DNA of 64,000 bases from Thunnus maccoyii (Eukaryota; Chordata; Actinopteri; Scombriformes; Scombridae), in contig NC_056547.1 in NCBI RefSeq assembly GCF_910596095.1, positions 5,910,147 to 5,974,146 on the forward strand, in the 5' to 3' direction. The notes beneath the pieces were generated by a model that saw nothing but the letters and a program-made list of their open reading frames with translations, was not told the DNA's origin and did not search any database. The translations under genes and the position numbers were made by a program. Positions 39,194-48,028 of the stretch are shown in pieces. Each line of letters opens with the position of its first letter. Positions within the stretch are counted from its first letter, which is position 1.

Positions 39194-39299
39194 ATTGGAG
39201 TGAATTACCAGCTATTGTCAAAAGCAGTTTATTTAATTTTTTTAAATTATTTTTTTAATGAGCGTATACTTACTTGGGCATATCTCTTTCTTCCTCCAT
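28348..39299 (-). CDS. chs1: chitin synthase, copy C (all catalytic exons intact)
   Basis: Paralogue of copy B. Exons, 5' to 3': 39274-39299, 36411-36584 (5' edge uncertain), 35918-36106, 34905-35784, 34264-34447, 33984-34082, 33353-33523, 33025-33199, 32821-32922, 32497-32638, 32119-32319, 31894-32009, 31624-31792, 31305-31484, 30909-31187, 30601-30778, 30472-30506, 30285-30349, 29800-29910, 29495-29709, 29301-29394, 28348-28452. LDGD, EDRW, QRRRW and SWGTRE are all present. Against copy B it lacks one residue in exon 7 (EPKIND for EPEKIND) and one in exon 16 (CKK for CCKK). Exon 8 differs at about ten residues. The last base of two exons is A instead of G (30601, 31305), with the GT donors kept. 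Intron 1 is 2.7 kb because of transposon and microsatellite insertions. The exon-2 acceptor used in copies A and B is mutated. Translation of the 5' end is therefore doubtful; the rest looks functional. Confidence 0.85.
36328..36379. repeat. (TA)n microsatellite, chs copy C intron 2
   Basis: TA dinucleotides replace the ATA/ATC triplet tract found at this position in copies A and B, about 30 bp from the exon-2 donor. Confidence 0.9.
36614..36735. repeat. compound (TA)n/(CA)n microsatellite, chs copy C intron 1
   Basis: TA runs flank an internal run of ca and cata units. It starts 30 bp from the exon-2 5' edge. Symmetric TA arms could form a hairpin. Confidence 0.9.
36741..37230. mobile_element. 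hAT-like MITE in chs copy C intron 1
   Basis: Ends are TAGGGATGTGC and, inverted at the right, GCACACCCCTA. The interior is shared in opposite orientation with 9984-10345. It is inserted between TA tracts. No coding capacity. Confidence 0.65.
37231..37298. repeat. (TA)n microsatellite, chs copy C intron 1
   Basis: Pure TA run directly abutting the right end of the hAT-like MITE. Together with 36614-36735 it suggests the MITE inserted into one TA tract. Confidence 0.9.
37376..38755. mobile_element. about 1.4-kb non-autonomous DNA transposon with GGGCCCTA termini
   Basis: Left terminus GGGCCCTATCTTACG and right terminus GTTAAAATAGGGCCC are inverted repeats. The interior is GC-richer than its surroundings, with repeated GCGCA motifs. 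It sits in intron 1 of copy C and is absent from the same intron of copies A and B. No transposase frame is seen. Confidence 0.7.
39144..39190. repeat. (TA)n microsatellite near chs copy C first exon
   Basis: TA tract about 85 bp from the exon-1 donor. Copies A and B have no repeat here. Confidence 0.9.
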
Positions 39300-39343
39300 G
39301 ATGATTGTTGCAAATGCCTGAGTACCTTTGACCGAAAGGCATC

Positions 39344-39349
39344 TTATAA
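39344..39349 (-). promoter_or_regulatory. possible replacement TATA element of chs copy C
   Basis: Minus strand reads CTTTATAAGATG where copies A and B read CTTAATAAG. It lies about 45 nt upstream of the ATG. The conserved TATAAA found 89 nt upstream in copies A and B is deleted in copy C (around 39389). Use as a promoter is inference. Confidence 0.3.
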
Positions 39350-39504
39350 AGGTTAGCACCTGTAGCTATGACTCATCACACCTGAGCACCAGCCAGGTAT
39401 TTCATCAATGGGGAGCCAGGAAACAGACGTAGGTGAATGAAGGTGATGGGCAAGTTGTTGGAAAGAAGGAGGGACAATTCCATCTTTTATGCTGCCTATT
39501 TTAT

Positions 39505-40330
39505 GGTCTTTATGCTTCCTTGTTGTGCTCTTGTGAAGCAAGATGTTCCCACATCTGTCCATGCTCTCAATTGACACAGTACAGCATTATAAATACTTAC
39601 GACTTTGGTTAGAAGGCAGATTGTCCCACAAAACTCATGTTGAACATCTCACTCAAAAACTAAAAATTTATATTGGATTCTTGTATCGGAACAGGGCTTG
39701 TTTCCCTTTTTTTTTTAAAACAAAAAACAAAAAACACATTATGCTATCTACCATACAGTCCACATTGGATTATAGAGATATCCTGTATGCTCATGCTGCT
39801 GCTACCACCCTTGTTATACCACCCCGCTAGACGCTTTCTACCACAACGCCATTCGATTCATTATAGCAGACAGCTATCGCACTCACCACTGTAAGTTATG
39901 TGAAAAGGTCAGAGGTCATCACTGACATATAAAAGGCACCAGCGTACCTGTGTCTTTATTTTTAAGGCCTTGCTATCTAAGTTGCTTGAGTTATTTAACA
40001 TCCTTAGTTGAGCTCAGAGTTAATAACCATGACATGAAGCCACAGAGCAGGTTGGCTTTAAAAGTTCATCATACAAAGTCTGAACAGGGGAAGACTTGTT
40101 TCAGGTATGACGCACCTCACTACTGGAATGAACTGCAACACAGCTTAGATACACTCGTTCCCCTGAAGGATTGAGTTTTACTAGCTGATATTCTTCATAA
40201 TGTTTGTTTTAAGCAGTGTGTCTGTGAGTGTGTGTAATGATGTAACTTCTTCTCAGCTCTCTCTTGCAAAAGAGATCTTGAGCCCAATGAGATTTTCTGA
40301 ATAAATAAAACTTAATAAATAATACATTTT
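39505..40330 (+). mobile_element. LINE reverse-transcriptase 3' end with UTR tail
   Basis: Decayed non-LTR retrotransposon C-terminus. Readable pieces are VQHYKYLRLWLEGRLSHKTH, KLKIYIGFLYRNRACF and LDYRDILYAHA, then after a frame change KTCFRYDAPHYWNELQ. This order matches the end of the RT region in L2/Rex-type LINEs. The tail 'tcttgcaaaagagatcttga' plus 'aataaataaaacttaata' is the typical 3' UTR. The clade cannot be fixed by eye. Confidence 0.7.
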
Positions 40331-40359
40331 TACTTTTTAACTGATCTTTTTCTCATTAT

Positions 40360-40440
40360 TTTGCATTATGTAAAGCACTTTCCTACACAATTTCCTGCAG
40401 AAAATGTGTTATATAAATAAACTTGCCTTGCCTAGACCAA
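40360..40440 (+). mobile_element. retroelement 3' tail (AAACTTGCCTTGCC)
   Basis: Reads 'gtaaagcactttcctacaca' then 'tataaataaacttgccttgc'. This is a common truncated teleost retroelement end, also seen at 49680-49760 and 62325-62372. Confidence 0.5.
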
Positions 40441-40794
40441 AGATCAGGCCACCAAAATCATTAGGAATCACCATCTGGGGAGAATAAATATTTATAAGAC
40501 ATTCAATGTAAATCTAGTTAGTAGTTGTCTGGATATCTTGCTCTAGATCAAAGTGTTCAGATGAAACAATGAGCAAACACATCAGAGTTTCTTGATAAGA
40601 GCGTAATTCACCGGAGCATGTTTGGAGCCTAAGTCCAGCAGAAAACTTGTGCCGCCTGGACCTTCTGAAAAGTACAACTAATGGGGAAGCAATTTTACTT
40701 CTAAATCAAAGGGGAGATATCTATTATTTAGTTGCAACTTGAAGAAACATGTAGCTTTTTCCCTTTTAGCAACACACAGTTACACAACCTAAGT

Positions 40795-40880
40795 CGAGTC
40801 AAGTCCATTTAATTATAGAGCACATTTAAAAACAACAAATGTTGACCAATGTGTTTTACAAAGAGAGATGATAATCACAA
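40795..40880. mobile_element. retroelement 5' fragment
   Basis: Short relative of 25655-26080, with 'cacatttaaaaacaacaaat' and 'accaatgtgttttacaaaga'. Confidence 0.4.
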
Positions 40881-41424
40881 TCAAATAAAAACACAGATAT
40901 AATTATGAGGATCAAAAGAAAATGAATAAAATGTGAGATGGGTGAGCTGTCACATTTCCTTGATGACAATTAAAATGCAAATAAAATATGGATCATATAT
41001 ATATCATCATATGGATCACCCCTGGGTTTTAACTGGGAACATTGTTTGCAGATCTCCAGTGCACTGGAACAAACTTGCCTTGCTCGACGGCATTTTAACA
41101 GAGGTGTGCCTGCATGATTTACTTTGTCTGTCTGTCTGCATTAATGTATTTTCACTTTGCACCTGCTGGAAAAAAAAAAGATGTCCTGCACAAGGAAACT
41201 GAAGAGTAATTTGAAGAGGGGGAAAGTCTGAAACCAACTGTAAATAATTTCAAGAATAACATGATCAACCCTCAGGCTAACTTACTATCTTTTACATCTG
41301 ACATCATTCAGTGCTTCACTGGTTTCCTCATGTCTTTATTCTTACTCGCCACACCTCACATATCTTTGATGTGGTGTGGGACTGCTACTTTAATGGGCTG
41401 TGCTTGTGTGTTGCAAAAAGCAAC

Positions 41425-42193
41425 TTAAAGGATGGCCTCACAATTATTTTTCTTGCCATAATCATCCCTCCTGTTCATACTGGCTATTAGAAGATCCCCT
41501 AATAATGCACTTACAATGTAAGTGATGGGGGACAAAATCCACAGTCTTCCTTCTGTGCAAAAATGTATTTAAAAGTTTACCTGAAGCTCATATGAAGCTT
41601 CAACCATCCAAATGAGTCAAATCAAGTCGATATCTTTTCAACATTACAGTCTTTTTTTGTGCCAAAGTCCCTCTTTTTGTTACTATACTTCCACCGCAGA
41701 TTAACTTTTAAATCCATTTAAATATTTGAATAAAGTTTAGAGGGAAAACACACTTGTTCTCCTTAATGCGTCCATATCACACGCAAAAAGCAATACGTAG
41801 GAGGTGAAATAAAGAAGTTTGTGTGAATTTGCTGCATCAGACAACTTCAGAGCTGCTTTCATTTACTTTTTTCTTTTTTACATCATAGCGCTAATATTCA
41901 CTGCACATTCAGTACACAAATTGACAGCCACAAATTGATAGCTTACAGTCTGACATGGATTCAGTCCAAGATTTTATGATGCACAATTTGCAATGTGACA
42001 TGCGGTAAATTACATGATTGCTGTTGTTGTAAAGATTTTGGCCCCCATCACTCACACTGAAAGCACATTTGGTCTTTTAATAGCCAGTACAAACAGGAGG
42101 AATGATTACAGCGAGGAAAACCTCTTTCAGTTCATATGGACACCTGACTGTTGTTTTCAGACAAACTTGAAAAACTGTGAACCTGTCCTTTAA
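41425..42193. mobile_element. palindromic foldback element (family P), block 3, with insertion
   Basis: Same family and same genomic site as 22708-23165, but its central part is replaced by the 307-bp unit at 41728-42034. Left edge CTTAAAGGATGG, right edge CCTGTCCTTTAA. Confidence 0.7.
41728..42034 (+). repeat. left arm of a 307-bp inverted repeat
   Basis: Near-exact inverted copy of 45614-45920 with only a handful of mismatches seen. It begins 'gaataaagtttagagggaaa' and ends 'gctgttgttgtaaag'. It has no terminal inverted repeats of its own and no coding frame. Confidence 0.9.
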
Positions 42194-42487
42194 TGACAAA
42201 GGTTGCAGTGATGACATGACTAAAATTAAACTACAGTATTTCTATTTTCTTTTTACCTTACTCCCATTGTTCAGTTATGATGTGTATTTAGCGGCTGTGG
42301 CACCATTATCAGGCGTTGCAGCGCCCCTCCGTTGGGTTGTGTGGAGGTGCAGTTGTGGACATGTTTATTTTTAACTGCTGTGAAACAATTAAAAACAACA
42401 TTTTATTCCTATCATTCACCGGCTTTCTCGCTAACACTGCTCGCTCTCCTCGTCCACTCTCTAGCTCACTTGACCACTGCTTCACTA

Positions 42488-42488
<1 letters not shown>

Positions 42489-42535
<47 letters not shown>
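42489..42535. repeat. (CT)n microsatellite
   Basis: Uninterrupted ct run with two ttt interruptions. It produces meaningless Ser/Leu or Arg/Glu frames on both strands. Confidence 0.9.
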
Positions 42536-43278
42536 GTCTTTGTTAAAATGAGTCAGGAAGCTGTCAGCAAAAACGTTATGAAACGAAGATAAATGTCCTC
42601 CCCTCTTCCTAGTAATGTTTTTGTCTTCCCTCATGGCAGGGTTGTACAGTGTTACAGGTTGCGTTTTTCCAAAAGTTGACTCTGGTTCAACTTTCTTGCT
42701 GCGGCACCCCTGCAACCCCTACCCCTGCAGCCTAAACGCACAACGCACAACCATCTGCTTCGGGCTGGGAGGTTTCGTGCACATTGATATCATGATGGGA
42801 AAAAGAAAAGGAAAAGTCATTGACATTCAATGAAAAATGGAGTTAAAGCTTATAACAAACTGCCAAAAGAGAGCCAGTGAGAGGCAGCAGTGAAACAACA
42901 AACAGCTGTTCTGTATTTTGAAACAGTCAATAAAATTCAGTGAATAGTGAAGCTGTTTCATTACTTTATATTCATGTAATAAATATACAAATGTCATTTA
43001 GATGGTAATCTGCATGAGAAATTAAGAAAGAGAAATTTCTTAATTAATTTTCTTAATTTTCTTAAAAGGCTTGCGGTTTGTCGTGTTCAACTCCCACATG
43101 TGGCGGCTTGAATGTGAAGCAGATGGAGACAAGTGGCTTACTCACTCTCCATGAGGATGCACCGTCTCTAAATCATTGCACTTACACTACATGAACTCAG
43201 ATGACTTACTGTTACTGTTAGCTTTATGCTGCAGCAAAATGTGTTATAAGTAAATGATAAACCTGGTTTTCTTAATCA

Positions 43279-43313
43279 GGGTTAAGGTTAGGGTTAGGGT
43301 TGGGGTTAGGGTT
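43279..43313 (+). repeat. short interstitial telomere-like repeat
   Basis: Reads GGGTTAAGGTTAGGGTTAGG continuing GTTGGGGTTAGGG, about five imperfect copies of the vertebrate telomere unit. It lies between the two arms of the 307-bp inverted repeat. Confidence 0.75.
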
Positions 43314-44510
43314 CTTTTATTTTTATTTTTTGTGGAAATCTGGGAGTTTTAATGATTTGAAGAGGAGTTAATGGGTAGTAATGTACTTTTTAAAGCTGGT
43401 CTTTAAATATGATTGATGTTAGGCAAAGAAATATGTTAAATTAAAATAAATGTTCATATTTTCCCCACCACAGTTATGTTCCTGGCAGTGTGGAAAATTC
43501 TTTGAAATAGCATTGAAACCACCGTGTAGGGAGATAACATTCACAGAAAATATAACTGAACTGATAAATGAATAAATATTATCAAAAAAATACAATAAAA
43601 TTTGCTTATTTTTTGTGAAACATTTCTTAGAGGGTTGGAGTCGAGCTCTGGGAATCGTTAGTATTTCTTTCTGGCTAGGGCCCTTCCAAGTTCTTACACT
43701 TGGAGTTTTTACACGTACATTTGCATCACAGATTTGGACTTTAAAACATGAAACCTGTTTTTTTAATATAACAAAATATGTTGCTTTGCTGTAAAGAGTC
43801 CGTTTCTGCAGGTTTAATCCAGCAATTTGATTTGATTTATCTGCCATGACCCAGATGTGTGCAAAGGCATTTTAATTCTTGAACATGATTTTCAACTTGC
43901 GTCATTCATGTAAAAACCCCATCACTTCAAAGCATGACTTCCTTAAAAGAAAGAGTTCCTCATTTTTTAGCTCGACTACAAGGCATTTTTCATTTCCTGA
44001 GTATCTGGGCGTTGAAAAATGCCTCCACTGGGAAAACGTCACAGTAACCAACCTTTAATCATCTTTAGAGAGTATGCCACTGTATGCCACTGACCAGAAG
44101 TAAAGTCACAGTGACTAGTTCTGATTAAAAAAAACATGAAAAACGTGTCCAACATCTTTTCAGTCATGCACGGATGATATCAATTTAGTGAAGTGTAAAT
44201 TTTACAGTTAACTTGTTTTTTACTCTAAATTGTTGCACTCAAATGTGTTTACTGCTGGTTTACTCCTGTTCTTATACTCTTACCCTTTTATTTTTATGTT
44301 TTATTTTCAGTTTTAATGTTTCTCTAGGGTTACTGGTCCTGCACAAGGAAACTGAAGAAGAATTTGAAGAGGGGAAAGTCCAAATCCAACTGTAAACATT
44401 AATAATAACAGCAATCAACCCTCAGGCTAACTCACAGGTTTCCTCATGTCTTTATTCTTACTCACCACACCTCACATATCTTAAATGTGGTTTGGGACTC
44501 CTTTTACCCA

Positions 44511-44662
44511 CAAAGGATGGGCTCACAATCATTTTTCTTGCCGTAATCATTCCTCCTGTTCATATTGGCTATTAGAAGATCCACTAATAATGCACTTACA
44601 ATGTAAGTGATGGGGCCAAAAACCACAGTCCTCCTTCTGTGCAAAAATGTATTTAAAAGTCT
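44511..44662. mobile_element. family P foldback fragment
   Basis: Left arm only ('gatccactaataatgcactt', 'tgtaagtgatggggccaaaa'). It stops at 'gtatttaaaagtctat' and is followed by LINE-tail-like sequence. Confidence 0.6.
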
Positions 44663-44787
44663 ATATTGTTGTATTCAAATGCTTTAACTGCTGGTTTACT
44701 CCTGTTCTTATACTCTTTACCTTTATATTCTTATGTTTGATTTGCAGTTTTAATGTTTATCTAAGTGTTTAGCTTTTGCTTTTGTGA

Positions 44788-44882
44788 CACTTGTCCTGTG
44801 TACAGAGGGCACCCATGCAAAAAGGAGCGATTCTGTTCTCATTGGACCTTCCTGTATGAATTAAGGTTGAATGAATGAATAT
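44788..44882 (+). mobile_element. LINE-like 3' tail, block 3 copy
   Basis: Homologue of 5158-5285: 'gtgtacagagggcacccatg' and 'aattaaggttgaatgaatga'. Confidence 0.5.
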
Positions 44883-45613
44883 ACAAAGATATGGAACCTC
44901 ACATACTGTATACTGTATATGTAAATACTGTGTTTTTACTGTCTGTATACTGTGTATTTTAATCTTAGTTATGAGCCACATCAAAGACAAACTTCCATCA
45001 CATTGATTGAATGTTTCAAGTTGTACAGTTTTTTCATGATTGGAAGGCAGAGAGAAGGTGGAGTGACATCCACACCTACACGTATTTTGACTTGCAAGGA
45101 AATAAGACAACAATTAATCAATGGTGAATAACAGCCGTGCAAACTCACGAACAAACCGCAAACAGTCCTCTGCATTTTGTGTAGTCATTTAATTGCAATT
45201 AAAGTAGTTTGTTTCCACTTTGGAATGAGAAGACTGAAACAATAGATGACACAAGACTGAAATATGATTCATAGTTAAAACATCTGCCTACTAGTCCACC
45301 ATCATCAAGGGGTCTAAGTTCTGCAGCAAAAAAATGTGGATCATTTGACTCTTGGGGCCTCTACAAATTATTCAAATGAAACTTTCTAAGAAGAGAAAAT
45401 CTGTTTAACGGATATGGCTAGCCTATTATCGCTAGTTTGCTACATATTATAACCTCCTGACATTGTACTGCATTGTACACTACAAATAACTTTAGTATTA
45501 AGTCAAGAGGTTGTGGTGTAGCACAACAAGCTAGTGAAGCACCTGTCAACAGAACCTCATTCCCACACATGTACAGTGGTATCTGCCTTAAGGCGCCTTT
45601 AGGTGCCTTTAGA

Positions 45614-45920
45614 CTTTACAACAACAGCAGTCATGTAATTTACCGCATGTCACATTGCAAATTGTGCATCATAAAATCTTGGACTGAATCCATGTCAGAC
45701 TGTAAGCTATCAATTTGTGGCTGTCAATTTGTGTACTGAATGTGCAGTGAATATTAGCGCTATGATGTGAAAAGAAAAAAGTAAATGAAAGCAGCTCTGA
45801 AGTTGTCTGATGCAGCAAATTCACACAAACTTCTTTATTTCACCTCCTACGTATTGCTTTTTGCGTGTGATATGGATGCATTAAGGAGAACAAGTGTGTT
45901 TTCCCTCTAAACTTTATTCA
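45614..45920 (-). repeat. right arm of a 307-bp inverted repeat
   Basis: Reverse complement of 41728-42034. Unlike the left arm it is not inside a family P element, so it is probably the source or an independent copy of the unit. Confidence 0.9.
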
Positions 45921-45924
45921 AAAA

Positions 45925-48028
45925 ACTGCATTTAGAAAATGCCACACAGGTGTTTTTATATTTATTTTCATGTCATATTCTGATGGTTTATTTGTAGACG
46001 AGGGTCGTAACAGCACTCACATAGTGAGAATTTAGTCTCAGGCTGTCTTTGGTCGCCAAAGCTTCAAATTAGTCATCGATGAACAAGTCTCACAGTGAGA
46101 TAGGACACTGTTTGACATGTTTCTCTCTCTATTGTCAACTATCATCTCAGGCAGGCCTTTACACAGAACTACTCTACGGACACTGAAAATGTGGTCGCTG
46201 TTATTAGTCTGTTTCTGAAAAAACTAACATGACTGTGACCTTAGTGGCAAAGGAACATGTCACACATTGCAGCAGTGTGGTTCACTCATGTGTTTTTAAT
46301 AGTTTTTGGATCGCCAGCTATATCCTTCAATTGAACAGCTTACAACTTATAGACATGCACTGTGGTGTGGGGTTCCAAGTAGACATTGCTTTGTTTTTTA
46401 AAGGGTAACAAGTTGAAAAAAGGTTGGTAACCAGTGCGTTACACCCAACTCTAACAAAACATGTCCACTCGGGTCTACCAGAGTCTACTGTTTTTTGAAA
46501 CTACAGCCCTTTTTCTTCTTTTAAACACATTTTCGAGTCCATTCAAGTTTATTTATACAGCCCAGAATCACAAATCAAGTGTCTCGAGGGGCTTTACATC
46601 TGTGCAACATACGACACCCTCTGAAAAGGAAAAGGTTCCTTTTTTTTTTAAAAGTAAGTAACTCCTTAGATAAATATCAATTGGATTAATTAAGTAAATC
46701 AGTTGCATCTTTTCCATTTGATCACAGATATGAAGTAGATATTCACGTAGACATGGAAGTTGTAAAATGTGTGCAGAGCAGCAGGAACCAATTCACTATC
46801 AACACATTAGTGTGATTCTTGTCAGCAAGATCGGTATCAGGTGACACGTTTTCAGACTTCTGTACTGTTTCTGTCAATCTACTGTTTCGTGTCTTTCCCA
46901 GGGAGCTATTGAGGCCATTAAAAAAAAACAAAAAAACATCTTTATTTCCACAGGCCTCTGGCTCCCTCTTGTGGTCAGCTCTGTTAATAGCAGATTATGT
47001 CACAAAACCTGCTTCAACTCATCTGTTAAATTAAAACAGCCATTTACAGATTAATCATCACAGCACAGTCACGTTTTACATTTTCAAGTACGTCTTTAAT
47101 TACAGGATATTCAGAAAATCATTCACCACTTTGAAAATTATGAAGCTTTACTGGGAATGTTCATCTCAGCCGTAAATGTTTAACAATTTTTAACCATCAA
47201 TTGGGGGAAAAAAATTGATTGTGCAGGAATGTCTAAAAGCAAACATAAAAAAAAACAAAAAAAAAAACATAATTCCTTAGTAAATACAGCTGAAACACCA
47301 CAACAGTTTATTTATATTTAGTTTTATTCTGTGGAATGTAAAAATATTAACATTCAGCATTTCCAGACAAAGCAACATTATATGTGTAAAACTGATGTGA
47401 CCTAGATCAGTCCTGCAGTGAACACTAATGAACCAGGCCATCCATTTCTTTGCTTTTCACTGGCCAAACTTTGAAATGTTTAATGATTTGAAAAGGAACA
47501 TTCACTTGCCAAATGACAGGAAATTTGGTCTTATTGTTGGAAAATTACATGAATTTCAGTGCCGTTTGGAAGGAGCAATTTGTCAGTTTAAGCTATAATC
47601 AAACTCTAAAATGTAGCTGGATGGTCCATGTAGTGAAAGTGTTGACCAGCGAACAGATAGAATGAATCTTCCTGTCCTGACAAAGGCCCTCAGTGAACAA
47701 CACAGCAGTCCTCAAAGGGTTTTTTTTTTTCTTCCAGCTCTCAAGTCTCTGCTGATGAACAGTTTTTAAAGACACCTTTCCTTTCAAAAAAAGAAACCGT
47801 AACATAAATCAGGGATGAGACCATGAACTGCTAAGAAAACGAAAATCACCCATAGGTGGCGTTTGTCCCAAAACAGAACGTAATAAAAAACAAGAGATCA
47901 CACCCCTGACAAAAAAACTTGAACTCTATTTAAAACCGCCTTTTTTTTTTTTTAACCTTCCTCCTCTGTCTCTCTGTTCCCTCCCTTCCTGTTTCACTTT
48001 AAGTCGTTTCTGTCCGTTCTGCTGCGTC
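45925..48028. other. spacer between repeats and slc39a7 stop codon
   Basis: No gene is recognised. It holds a fragment of the foldback family of 60140-60615 (46244-46312), a short retroelement 5' piece (about 46530-46620, 'ttcaagtttatttatacagc') and, at the right, the expected 3' UTR of slc39a7. A TTTATT on the plus strand near 47309 could be its poly(A) signal, but this is not certain. Confidence 0.5.

Larger units (their letters stand above)
39310..45110. other. spacer block 3 upstream of chs copy C
   Basis: No gene is seen. Segments match blocks 1 and 2 in order: 39310-39480 with the chs promoter region, 40500-40660 with 21840-21980, 41200-42240 with 22480-23200, 43760-44030 with 23780-24200, and 44200-45000 with 5050-5410. 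Homology fades near 45110, which marks the right limit of the tandem array as far as can be judged. Confidence 0.65.

Noticed and set aside
39543-40174. Possible host genes of about 74-95 residues
   Set aside because: The translations are broken reverse-transcriptase C-terminal segments of a LINE, with a frame change between them.
42332-42592. 86-residue frame with a long Ser-Leu run
   Set aside because: Translation of a (CT)n microsatellite; the opposite strand gives an equally meaningless Arg-Glu run.
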